Shown here: positions 33,333-45,671 of the stretch, in pieces | How positions within the stretch are numbered: the first letter of the stretch is position 1 | Layout: each line of letters starts with the position of its first letter | DNA from: Mangifera indica | Lineage: Eukaryota; Streptophyta; Magnoliopsida; Sapindales; Anacardiaceae | Direction of reading: 5' to 3' | DNA length: 64,000 nucleotides | Assembly (NCBI RefSeq): GCF_011075055.1 | Contig: NW_025401207.1 | Location: forward strand, 1-64,000 | Notes under the pieces: model-generated | Told to the model about the DNA's origin: nothing | What the model saw: only the letters and a program-made list of their open reading frames with translations | Database searches by the model: none | Made by a program: the position numbers and the translations under genes

Positions 33333-36300
33333 TTTCTGATTCACTGGGGAACAATGAGCAGACAGATCTTATTACCATGTAAACAGATTAATTTTATTTC
33401 TCGTCAAAAAGAAATTATGCAAATTCACGATAATGTCTAAAATATTATTTTCCACGTGTGTGGGGACTGGATACAGTACAAATTTTACTTAGACTTATGT
33501 ACGGATACTGTATCTGAGGATTGTTAAGTGGATTCTTTTCCCAAAAAAAATATATATATATATATTTAAAGTATTCTTTTTCTATGAATTATGAATATTA
33601 CTTAAACGTGTAAAATTTCAATCTTTAGAATAATGAAAAAACAACACACACGAAGGAGCCAGGAAGTTGGGATTTTTTATATGAATTTTCAATCAGATGT
33701 TTAAATCCTTTTAGTTTAATTTATGATTATATTTTTTTTATTATTTGGTAAGCTAATTTATGATTATATTTTACTTTTAATTTTTTATTTAATCTTAACT
33801 CACTTATTTTACGGTTGAATCTATTATTATTGATAGTGATAAAGTAAATAAAACAGATAATAAGACAAAGTAAAGTAAATATAACTTAGGGATAAAATAG
33901 GTGGGATCTATCAGAGTAGACATATCATTTTTTAGTAGAAATGTTAAATATCTATCAATTATTATTGTACTTGAAAAATGTATAAAATTTTATGTGAAAA
34001 AAGAGTAAGTGATAATATATCTATTATACATATTTATTTTTAAACATATAAATATATATAATTTATTATTATATAATTAATTATTATTTTATTTTTAATT
34101 TAAAATTGTTTAATAATATATATATCAAATATATATCTATTTATATATTTAAAATAAATATAAATAATTTCATTGAACTCATAATTAGAGACAACAAAAG
34201 CATCTCTTCATCTTTTAATCTTTTTAATCAATAATAAAATTTTCTCTATTTGTTGTCGTACATATTCCATATTAGATTTTTCACATAAATCCAGTGCTAT
34301 TGCTTGGGGTATTTGTGTCACTTGCTGTTTGTTTTGCTTTGAGTTTCATATTAAAAACCAATTGAAATGGTCAAACAAAGTGATAGAAAATATTTATCAC
34401 GTTTGCTTTATAACCTAAACCAAGTTATATTTCCAACCAAAGATGCAGATAAATTGTGTAATTGGACCAATGATCGAGTCAAATTTCAATTTGAACTTAA
34501 TTAGAAAACTCTTGTTTAATTGGAAAACTGACTTTTTGATTTTTTTTTTTTTCCTATTCTCTAACATAACAACTTTTAGTCCTTCTTCTTTAACAATTCA
34601 AACAAATTAAATTTAATTTTGAATTAACTTCTAAGTTTAAATTAAGTTGAACTAACCTTTGTTTAAATTTGGCTACGATGGAATCCGCCCCATAAAAGTA
34701 TCATAGTCATGCCTTTTAGCTTATTATTTTTCAGGTTCATCTTTCTCTCATTCCTCTTCCTGTACCGTTAACATTTGAATGCAGGACATGCTCTAATTTT
34801 GTTTAATTGTTTTGTAATTAAGGATGTGTCATGCAAGGCTATATGGCCCACCATGAAGGTAACAGCAGGTTTAAGTTGAAATGGGCTCTATTTATTTGGT
34901 CGGCCTTGATGCTGCAATCCCATCCCACGACGCCCAAAATATTTGTTCTTCCTCTGTTGAATTTATCCTTAAAACAACAATAATAATAATAATACAAGGG
35001 TTGAGAAAAAACCAGGGTTTTGTTTGAATCTCTAATGGAACGATGGGGTGCTATTTGAAGGCTCCAGTCTACTAAAGTATAGATCTAATTTGAATTAGCT
35101 CAAATCAAATTTGATTTAGGATTCTAGTTTAATAATTTGATTCAAAATTTATTTATTTATCTATTAGATATAATTGTATATTATGTCAACACCATTTTTT
35201 ACGATTTTGAAGATACTATGCATCCCTCCAACGACACTCTGATGATATTGTTTATTAAATCACACGAACTCAAACTCAAGTTAAATATAATAGTTTTGAT
35301 CTAAATTTAAGTTAGTTTAACCTAGTTTGAATTGAATTTATTATTGAATAATAATAAGTTGACTGTAGAAATTCACTTATTTGGATAAGATTTAGGCTAG
35401 TTCTTGCGTGCAAGAGGTCAACCAATTGTCTCACCCTTTACAAGCCTAGAAAATAAAACCGTTTATAAAATTACTAAAAACCCGTGTATTTGAATAACTT
35501 GAGATTCAAGCCTTCCAAAAATAGAACTATGATCCTATTTTATTCATGTTCTATTTCACATAATTGGTCTGAATGGATGTTATTTAACCTTTAATACTCT
35601 ATTATATATTGATTGTCATTTCTCCAAAACCTAACGTAGTGTTTTCGTTGTTAAGTAAAGTTTAAGAATTGTAAGCCGGTCATTGCAATCAATTGGATTT
35701 AAGTAACTTATATACTCTGTTTGACCTTAATAATGTTGTACACATGTGAATCGACGAAAGGGTTTTGGACAAATGAATGATGGGTTCATGTTTGCAAGTT
35801 TTTGATTTGGATTCAAGGCTGTTGGCATTCAGATAATGTTTCAGTCCCAATGAATGTGTTTTAGCACAAGACAAGTGAGTTTGTAAGATGTATAATCCTT
35901 AGGAGTGTATTTAGTTTGTGTAATTTTTTATTACTAAAAATAAAATATAACTAGATAGATTCATTACTTAAAAACATTAATTAAATATAAATATTTATTG
36001 TGTTTAGTTGGATGTAATAAAATAATATTAAAATATTTTTTTACTTAACAAACATTTAATATAATTATTTAAAAATATTATTTATATTATTTGTTATATT
36101 AATTAAAAAAAAAGGATATTTTTGTTTTTAAAAATTATAAGAAATGATCAAATTTTAGTAAAATTAAAATTATTTTGATAATATTTTAATACTTAAAGTG
36201 GAGTTGATATATCTTTTATATTACTTATTATATCACTAAAAATATATTATTAAGGTAATCTATCATTACCATAAATCAAACAAACACTAAAAGTAAATTA

Positions 36301-36748
36301 ATTCCCCACCCAAGGCTTTGGAGAATTACTAAATTGTCACTATTACCCCTATAATAGGTAATCAACTATTTGATTGGATTTATTAGTTGGAATCACATTA
36401 GAAAAGTATAATCTTATTGGATTCGATCATATAACATATTTTTTCTTCTGATTATAAGTGTTGTTTGATGTAACTGACAGGTTAAAATCTCAATCCAAAT
36501 ACAATTTTGACCAAATTATATCTCTCTTATTATGACTGAGGCTAAAAAGGTGTTATTTTGACCATACCACACATTTCCAAATTTGATTTTGCTTGCATTG
36601 CTCCTAAAATTGTAAAGTGAAAATTCAAAGATTGAAAACTTGTAGATTTCCTAAACCTTGGGTTAAATTTATTCTTTCACAAACCAAGGAGTTAAACCAC
36701 TGTTATTTGTTGATTCATGTACTTGTAGACGGATTTTATTTTATTTTT
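33333..36748. other. AT-rich intergenic region
   Basis: No gene seen. It contains a short TA run (about 33550-33564), degenerate AATTCAAA-type repeat (34450-34650 and 35080-35400) and a MITE-like segment (35904-36288). Confidence 0.55.
35904..36288. mobile_element. MITE-like segment
   Basis: About 385 bp of AT-rich sequence whose ends are imperfect inverted repeats: AGTGTATTTAGTTTGTGTAA at the left and AGTGTTTGTTTGATTTATGG inward from the right. The interior has further inverted AT blocks. No clean target duplication, so this is tentative. Confidence 0.4.
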
Positions 36749-37592
36749 GGCCGACTGTCTGTTTTTTGCCCAAGATTTAATATAAACTCAATTTTGTATC
36801 AGTTAACTATAAAAAATTTAAATATTTATTTATCTGTTAAACTTTATTATTATTATCAAGATAAAATTGTTATTTATCAAAATATTTAAAAAAATTAAAA
36901 ATTTATTATATTTTCTCTCTAAATTTAAAAATCTAATAATTTTTTCTTCTATCCAAAGTTTAAAAAATCAGTATTTTCTCTTAGGGTTTTTTCAGTCACC
37001 ACTACTAACGACCAGAAACAACGACAATGGCATTCTCCCTCTCTTTTGGTTCCCCTCTCAATTCTACTCTATTTTATGACCATTACCGACTAATGAAACC
37101 GGCCAATGAAAAGAATAACCATGTCAAAGATGAAGTCATGATTCATCTTCATCAACGTCTTCATCCCAAACAAAGATGATGCGTTGTCGTCATCTATTGA
37201 TATAATTATTTTTTTTGTCAATTGATTTTGTCGGTCAATGATGGTTGAAAATGAAGTAAAATTGAGAGAGAAGCTAGAAAGAAAGGAGAACACCATGGTC
37301 TCTAGTTGCCCGCAATGATGATTGAAAAAACTCTAAAGAGAAACACTTATTTTTTAAAATTTAGATGAAAAAAATTTGTAAAATTTTTAAACTTAAGAAA
37401 AAATATGATAAAATTTTAATTTTTTAAAATATTTTGATAAATTTTTAATTTTTTAAAATATTTTAATAAATAATAATTTTATTCTAGTAATAATAAAATT
37501 TAATAAATTAATTAATAGTTAAATTTTTGACCGTTAAATAAGGGAAAAGTAGAGTTGGCATCAACCTTTGGGTGGAACACACTCATTTGGCC
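36749..37592. mobile_element. long-TIR MULE-like non-autonomous element (copy b)
   Basis: An 844-bp element beginning GGCCGACTGTC and ending CTCATTTGGCC. Its inverted arms extend about 270 bp; for example TCTCTTAGGGTTTTTTCA near 36980 pairs with TGAAAAAACTCTAAAGAGA near 37330. A 14-bp T-rich sequence TTTATTTTATTTTT occurs on both sides (36735-36748 and 37593-37606), a likely but low-complexity target duplication. No transposase is encoded. Confidence 0.72.
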
Positions 37593-37606
37593 TTTATTTT
37601 ATTTTT

Positions 37607-38126
37607 TTAACCCAAGAGGCATTGCCGTACTCAGCCGTCTGTCCCTCAAGGCATCGAATGTTCACAGTTATGACGTAAACAGTCCACAATAAGTGACAGA
37701 ACATTTGACAATCGGTCGTTTACAAATGGAAGAGTTGTACGGTTTATTTCGTATAAAAATCTTAATTGATTGGACAAATAAATTTTAAAACAGTATTTAT
37801 TCAAATTAAATAATGCATATTATTTAATTAGATAGACTCCGTTTGAATTATGAAAATTTTCACTCTTCAACACCTTGATAAAAAACTTAACCTAAAGCTT
37901 TTTGGCCCAGTTCAACACTACCTCGGCCAATCCGATCTAATACCTTAAATGCACTTAAACATCAGCCCAAATGACATCTTTGGACAAGCCAAGCGCCAGG
38001 GGACAATCTGTCACTTTAGAACCCTGTACTTTTTTGTAATGTATATTTGTACGGTTATGAAAAGTCCCCTTCTGTTCTTGAAATATTTATTTATGTTTAA
38101 GAAAGATTTGAAAAAAAAAAAAAAAA
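37607..38126. other. intergenic spacer between long-TIR elements b and c
   Basis: No gene or further repeat structure seen. It ends in a run of 16 A that abuts copy c. Confidence 0.5.
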
Positions 38127-38803
38127 GCCAAAGAATTTTGATGTATTTTCAAAATTTATACCCATAAAGTTTAAAAAACTTAAAATTTTATCTATAACTC
38201 AATTGAAATTAAAATTTTTTATTAAAAACAGAAATAAAATCACTATTTTGTTAATAATATTAATAAAATATAAAATTTATTATTTTTTTCTCATAAGCTT
38301 TAAAAAATAATAATTTTACTCATATATAAAGTTTTCTAACTTTAAAAATTCATATTTCCCACCCTAAACCTTAAACCTTTTTTTTTCCCCTCTGGAACTT
38401 CATCTCAATGAAGAGACAAAAAGATCTGAAGAGGGGAGATTGTCGTGTCTCATCATGCGCCAATCAACATTTTAGAGTGGAGAGGGAGATCGTCAGCACT
38501 AGAGACGGTGGCCGAAGGGGTAAAGGAAAAAAACCTTAGGTTTAGAGAGGTTTGGAAGGGGGAGAATTGTGACTTTTCAAAGTTACAAAAACTTTAAATA
38601 AAGATGATGTTAGTTTTTAAAACTTAAGAGAAAAATATAATAAATTTTATATTTTTTAAATATTATTAATAAAATAACGACTTTATTCTTATTTTTAATA
38701 TAAAATTTTAACGCCAATTGACTTATGGGTGAAACTTTGAGTTTTTTAAACTCTGTGACTTTGAAAACATATCAAAATTTGTGTGGAAATAACTCCTTTG
38801 GCC
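38127..38803. mobile_element. long-TIR MULE-like non-autonomous element (copy c)
   Basis: About 677 bp. It begins GCCAAAG and ends CTTTGGCC, with inverted arms of about 230 bp (GTTTAAAAAACTTAAAATTT at the left against AAACTTTGAGTTTTTTAAAC at the right). Internal TIR blocks such as TTAGTTTTTAAAAC and AAAATAACGACTTTATTC match copy a, tying the copies into one family. A-runs flank both sides, so the target duplication cannot be resolved. No transposase is encoded. Confidence 0.7.
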
Positions 38804-38929
38804 AGAAAAAAAAAAAATCATAAGGTAACCGAAATTTGGGTAAGTGTCTGCTCTCAGAGTCTCAAGATTCACTCATATCTGAGACTAATTCCATTATTGG
38901 TTAAGACGGGACGAGGGTTATGGACAACT

Positions 38930-39265
38930 ATTTGACTCCCATTTTGAATCTTTGAATCCAATCGATGGAGAAGTTATGCATTTAAAATTTTACTTTGATG
39001 GGATTGGATTCAATCCAAATTAAGTTCAAACAAGATTTAATTCGAAATGGGTTTGAATTTAAAAATGTTAGTTTAAAATCGGTTTGAGAACATCGAGTTT
39101 ATGTTTGATTCAGTTTAAAAATAATTTAACTTTAAATTCGATTTGAATTAATTCGAACTTGATTTATTAATGAAAATGAGTCCAACACTTTGATTCGAAC
39201 TTGACTCGTTCATTTTGAATTCAACTTCAAACTGATCAGATTCGATCCAATCCTAGGCACCTAGC
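38930..39265. repeat. degenerate AATTCAAA-type dispersed repeat
   Basis: A dense block of GATTGGATTCAATCCAAATT, GATTTGAATTAATTCGAAC and related words just upstream of the AHA7-like gene, ending near GATCCAATCCTAGG. Same family as the tracts at 8880-10125 and 31020-32290. Confidence 0.45.
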
Positions 39266-39587
39266 AATTTGCCTTGGTAGCTTTTAACAGAAGCTATAGC
39301 GGACGCTGGCCGGCGGATGTCCTAATAACGTTACTGATTATGCCTGTCGTGTTTATAGTTGTCCCTTTCACATGCTCAACAATGCCACATGTCCAAATGT
39401 CTCTTCTCATTTCTTTGATTATTATGTGTCTTACTCAGTCCAATTCTTCCTACCTACTTACCTTCATATATCCTTTCTTCAATTCATGTTTCTGTGCACA
39501 CTTGCTCTCTTGAACTGTTAACATTTTGGATTCAGAAATTGGATATTCAGGAGACAATAGTACTAATCAGTTTAAAAGAGATACAAA

Positions 39588-42500
39588 ATGGTTGAAAAGT
39601 CTTTTGCCCTTGATGCTGTCATCAAGGAAGCTGTTGATCTGGTATCCATTATTTCATATACAGTATCTATGATTCAGTGGTCCATTTGATTAAAAAAAAT
39701 AAATTCGGTTCCTGCAGGAAAATGTGCCCATTGAAGAAGTTTTTGAAAACCTGAAATGTACAAGGAATGGTTTGAGCTCAGATGAAGTTAAAGAGCGATT
39801 GGAATTATTTGGATACAATAAACTTGAAGAGAAAAAGGTTAGAAGTGCTTTTCTGCTTGCATTTGTTATGTTCTATTTATTGTTTCAGAGGTTTCCACTC
39901 ATTGAATCTTTCATTTCTTCTACAGGAAAGTAAAATATTAAAGTTCTTGAGCTTTATGTGGAATCCTCTATCATGGGTAATGGAAGCTGCAGCTATCATG
40001 GCTATTGCTCTTGCACATGGAGGAGTAAGTCTATTTATTTATAATGTGCTATGACAATTTATCATGAGGTCCTTGATTTATTCTAGTTTAATCTTAGAGA
40101 TGAATCCTTTATTTTGCAGGGAAAAGATCCGGATTATCATGATTTCGTTGGCATATTGGTCTTACTTTTGATAAATTCTACCATCAGTTTTATAGAGGAA
40201 AACAATGCAGGCAATGCAGCAGCTGCTCTTATGGCCAGATTGGCCCCAAAAGCCAAGGTCTCAATCATTTTAGATATGTTTTACCTCAGAGCTTCACCAG
40301 GCCTGTAGATGTTATTTTGATATATATTTTTAATTAGTGACATGACAAACTATTCTTACCAGGTCCTACGTGATGGAAGATGGAGTGAGGAAGATGCAGC
40401 AGAGTTGGTTCCAGGAGACATTGTCAGTATTAAACTTGGAGACATTGTTCCAGCTGATGCTCGTCTTCTTGAAGGAGATCCTTTGAAAATTGATCAGGTA
40501 CTTATTCACTGAGAGTCTGAGACTGTATGCATCAAGTCAATCCATAATTTAAATTCTAATAGGACATTATGACACCCCTAGGTACGACTAGATATATAGA
40601 TTGAGAGTTCTTAAATTGTCAAGACACGTTTATATGTCTAAAGTAGACAATATTTTAACTGAATTTGACAATTCCATTCCTGCAGTCAGCTCTTACGGGA
40701 GAGTCCCTTCCGGTAACCAAGAATCCTGGTGATGGGGTCTACTCAGGTTCAACCTGCAAACAAGGTGAAATAGAGGCTGTTATTATTGCAACCGGAGTTC
40801 ACACTTTCTTCGGGAAGGCAGCTCATCTTGTTGAAAGCACTAATCATGTTGGGCATTTTCAGAAGGTTGACAGCAGACCTATTGATATAATTGCATTAAA
40901 ATATATATGTAGAAGCACTACTTAATATTGTTATTTGATGGTTCCAGGTTCTAACAGCAATCGGAAACTTCTGTATCTGCTCAATTGCTATTGGAATAGT
41001 TATTGAAATAATTGTTATATATGGACTTCAAGAGAGGGGATATCGTGTTGGTATAGATAATCTACTTGTCTTGCTAATTGGTGGGATTCCCATAGCAATG
41101 CCAACTGTTCTTTCTGTTACCATGGCCATTGGTTCACATCGCTTGTCTCAGCAGGTCTTAAAAATGCAGCCAAATCTAATTTAGTTGTTATTTTCATTTC
41201 ATGAGCTAAATCAGTATCGGTCTACATCTTGTGCAGGGTGCAATAACCAAAAGAATGACAGCCATTGAGGAAATGGCTGGAATGGATGTTCTGTGCAGTG
41301 ATAAAACAGGCACATTGACATTAAACAAGCTTACAGTGGACAAAAATTTGATTGAGGTTATACTCGAGTTGTTTGTAATTTGTCCTGTCCCCAACCCCCT
41401 TATTTAGAAGCTCCATCTGATCAGTACTCTGATGTGTTATTTACGATTGCAGGTTTTTGCCAAAGGTGTTGACAAGGACATGGTAGTACTTATGGCTGCA
41501 AGAGCGTCGAGGTTAGAGAACCAAGATGCTATTGACGCTGCAATTGTTTCAATGTTGCCAGACCCTAAGGAGGTACAACTGAAGTGCTTATGCATTCAGT
41601 CTTATAAACTACTGCCATTGGAATGAGACAATAATTATGTATTTGATGGTCATTTTTAAGGCAAGAACTGGAATTAAAGAAGTTCACTTCCTCCCATTCA
41701 ATCCAACTGATAAAAGGACTGCACTTACATATATAGATGGTGTTGGCAAAATGCGCAGAGTTAGCAAAGGTGCACCAGAGCAGGTAAAACTCATAGTTTT
41801 TATTGTCCTTAAAGTAACTCATGAAAAGTGATCCGCAATTTCTGAGCCTTTTTTTATAAATACTTGCTTAGATTCTCCATCTGGCCCATAACAAATCAGA
41901 AATTGAAAGGAAGGTACATGGAATGATTGACAAGTTTGCTGAACGTGGACTTAGATCCCTTGCAGTTGCTCGCCAGGTGATTAACTTTTTTCTAACTACA
42001 TGGCCTCATGAACAACTTTCTCTTATTTCTTTCTGAACATTGGCTTTTCTTAAAATCTCCAGGAAGTGCCTGCTGGAACCAAAGACAGTCCCGGTGGCCC
42101 CTGGGAATTTGTCGGCCTTCTCCCTCTTTTTGACCCTCCACGCCACGACAGCGCTGAAACGATTAGAAGGGCTCTAGATCTTGGTGTCAGTGTTAAAATG
42201 ATCACAGGTTTGTATCACTACTAAATATGAAATTTCCGAGAGGCATCAGGTGGTCTATGATTAGGAAGAGCACATAGAGATGTCCTCATTCATTAAATTG
42301 CAGGCGATCAACTTGCAATTGCTAAGGAAACAGGAAGAAGGCTTGGAATGGGCACAAACATGTACCCCTCATCATCTCTGCTTGGTGAGAGCAAGGAAGA
42401 GGGACATCCAGGGCTTCCCATTGATGAACTCATTGAAAAAGCTGATGGTTTTGCTGGTGTCTTTCCTGGTGAGTTTACTGGTTAAAATATGTACTACATT

Positions 42501-45053
42501 TCTTATCTCTGATTCCACCTTTTTCACTTGCAGAACACAAGTACGAGATTGTAAATAGATTACAAGCCAGAAAGCACATCTGTGGAATGACCGGTGATGG
42601 AGTAAACGATGCTCCAGCTTTAAAGAAAGCTGACATAGGAATCGCTGTGGCAGATTCCACAGATGCCGCCCGTAGTGCTTCTGATATAGTTCTAACAGAA
42701 CCCGGGTTGAGTGTAATCGTAAGTGCTGTCTTAACAAGTCGTGCCATCTTCCAAAGAATGAAAAACTACACGGTAACCTTGCCATAATTACTATTATATT
42801 CAAACTCCTGAATCATGTTATGTATTCAAGACTTAAAATCTAAACTTCATTTTCTTCCTTCAGATCTATGCTGTGTCTATCACCATACGTATTGTGGTAA
42901 GCTTCTACTTAAAACTCAATTTCTACGTGGAATAGAATTTTAAAGTGCATCCTGCAACATTAGTCACTGCTCATTTTCAATGGTTTTTTCATGACAGCTA
43001 GGATTTTTGTTGCTGACTGTCTTCTGGAAGTTCGATTTTCCACCTTTCATGGTTCTTGTCATCGCCATTCTTAATGATGGTTAGCCTTCTCTGGTTCCTA
43101 TATTCTTCAGGTCAATAGATTTCATAAGACTGACATCGATATGGTCTGCTTGGCTTATTTATAGGTACTATCATGACCATATCCAAAGACAGGGTAAAGC
43201 CTTCTCCCCTCCCTGATTGTTGGAAGCTCAGTGAAATTTTTGCAACAGGAATTGTGCTTGGCGGTTACCTAGCTCTTATGACAGTCGTTTTCTTTTGGGC
43301 GGCTTATGAAACTAACTTCTTTCCGGTAAATTCCTATCCTTTTCAGTAAATTCATCTCCTTTCTTGTTATCATTCATGTAATGTCATTGTCCAATATCCC
43401 AACCCACTATATGTATATTATCCATTTTAATAATATAATCCATCCTGGTTTTATATATTGTCCATTCTAAATACACAATTCATTACAGTTTTATTTTCGG
43501 GTATTACAAACCAAAATACATCTATAAGAGCTCATAAAATGTTTAACCAATCTTCTCTTTTATTCCCAAGTGACATGAGATGTTATACATACCTGCCATA
43601 TTTCCCAAACTTTATTTGTCTAGGGTGTTACAACACATCATTGGCCCATAGTATATTTCCCTTTTAGCATCTCCAACTTAATTATATATCCATCCTTATT
43701 TCGGCTTGGCAGAAACATTTCCACGTGAAGAGCTTCAACCGGCACCATTTCAACATGTCTGACGACAAAATTTCGACTGAACTGAAAGAAAGAATGGCAT
43801 CAGCAGTGTATCTTCAAGTCAGCACCATTAGCCAGGCCTTAATTTTTGTGACACGCTCCAGGGGCTGGTCGTGTACTGAGAGACCTGGCTTTCTGCTTGT
43901 TATTGCCTTCGTTATTGCTCAATTGGTATAATATTTTCCCTACCCATATCAATACTTGGAACGTAAAAGTAACTCTTGCATGAATGAAGAAGTAATCAAG
44001 ATTTGAATTCTGGATTCTTATTCTTTGCAGATTGCAAGTTTGATATCTGCCACTGCAACCTCCGAGTTTGCAGGGATCAGAAAAATTGGCTGGGGCTGGA
44101 CAGGGGTCATTTGGTTGTTCAATATCGCAACTTACTTGCTGCTTGACCCTATCAAATTTGCTGTTCGATATGCGCTCAGTGGAAGAGCCTGGGGTCTCAT
44201 TGTAGACAAAAGGGTATGAATTATACTTACTGCTCAAATCTTACCAGCCTTACTTGTCCTGAAACGGCTTTTCATGATATAAACTCAAACCGCGGGCAGT
44301 GTTTAACAGCGGGTAACACCTTACCAGTTACATGACAAAAGAAGGGTAGCCGGTAATTAAACACCACCTAGGGGCTTGGGGATGCTGCTCCCTGCACCCC
44401 TATCTGCTCACTAAGCAGCAGAGCCCCCTGCCCTCTAACTGGACAGTGAGATATTGTACGCATGAGTGTAGCATCTTCTAACAGCTCTTGTAGTCATGAG
44501 TTTTGGTATTTTGAATATAAATTTACAATTTTTATTTGAGTTTTGGTATTTTGAATATACATTTGCAATTTTGACTAGTATTTCAATAATTATATATCCT
44601 CTAACGCAAAGTACTTGCCTGTGGTTTCTAACAGACTGCATTCACGAACAAAAAGGACTTTGGTATGGAAGCTCGTGCGGCTGCATGGGCAACTGAGCAG
44701 AGAACACTACATGGCCTCCAGTCCTCCGATACAAGAAAGTTTACTGATAAAATAAGCACTTTTGGGGAGCTCAATCTCATGGCAGAAGAAACTAAAAGGC
44801 GTGCAGAGATTGCAAGGTTAGTTTTCATGCTGGAAAACAATTTAAATTGCAGATATATACTTGTCATTTGAATCATTGCATGAAATATATTGGCGAATAC
44901 ACAAGTTTTATAATAGGCATCTGGTTTTTCATAATTTAATGTGAATGTGTTTGCAGGATGAGGGAGCTTCACACTCTGAAAGGGAAGGTTGAATCATTTG
45001 CCAAGTTGAGGGGTCTGGACATTGATGCCATGAACCAACACTACACTGTCTAA
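39588..45053 (+). CDS. AHA7: plasma-membrane H+-ATPase (P3A ATPase), AHA7-like
   Basis: Proton pump that hydrolyses ATP to export H+ across the plasma membrane, energising transport. 21 exons: 39588-39641, 39718-39837, 39926-40024, 40120-40257, 40363-40497, 40686-40865, 40948-41154, 41237-41356, 41453-41572, 41661-41783, 41872-41976, 42063-42207, 42304-42468, 42534-42772, 42864-42896, 42998-43079, 43165-43325, 43713-43925, 44031-44213, 44635-44816, 44957-45053. They join to 966 aa (family about 950). Seen: actuator TGES (186-189), phosphorylated Asp333 in [15 protein letters not shown] in the nucleotide-binding region, hinge [15 protein letters not shown] (591-596 for GDGVND), and a membrane region with [15 protein letters not shown]. 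The C-terminal regulatory domain ends HYTV; Thr965 is the penultimate Thr which, when phosphorylated in this family, recruits 14-3-3 and relieves autoinhibition. The AHA7 name rests on features such as [15 protein letters not shown] and an HHF-containing loop, plus synteny. No lesion seen. Confidence 0.95.
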
Positions 45054-45671
45054 CTGATTGATCTCATCACTTGTAATTTTACTTTTCTTTTTATGTTTGT
45101 TTGGTGGATTTTGTACAAGAATCCTTTATTCTCTGCATAATATCCTTTTACTTTTGGTAAAATATTTTTTTATATTTATTTAAGGGATTACAAACGCTCA
45201 AATGTATTAAATTATTATTATTATTATTATTTTAATAAAAATATTGTCTAACTTCAAACAAAGTTAAATAGAAATGATGTGATAATTTTTTCTGATAACT
45301 TTTAAATAAAAAAACTATAACATCATTTCTATTTAACATGATTTAATGGAAAAAAATAATGAAAGTTTGATGGATTAAATAAAAATTAAAAAAAATTGTT
45401 AATTTCAATATAATAATCAAATAGTTCAATTGTTTCATTAAAAAAAATTGTTATCACGCTTATTTAAAAATTCATCGGTCCAACTAATAATCGAATCAGT
45501 CAAAGCAATCCAGACCCGGTTTAACCCCCTGACCAGGTTCAGTATCCAGCCTGGATTCCAAAATATTGCATATGTATCAATCAGGATTTACTGATTCAGG
45601 CAACATAATTATTCAGCTGATGAAGTGAAAATACTTATGGGTGGACTAAGAGAAGATCTTTCTACTTATCG
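45054..45671. other. AHA7-PPR intergenic spacer
   Basis: 618 bp holding the AHA7 3' end, an (ATT)n run near 45209-45233 and AT-rich sequence, then the PPR leader. Both genes run in the plus direction. Confidence 0.6.

Noticed and set aside
33549..33566. TA run as a promoter
   Set aside because: It lies 3' of the ERF13-like gene with no ORF downstream; treated as simple sequence.
39724..42787. Several 60-90 codon ORFs as independent genes
   Set aside because: They are single exons of the AHA7-like ATPase read through into introns.
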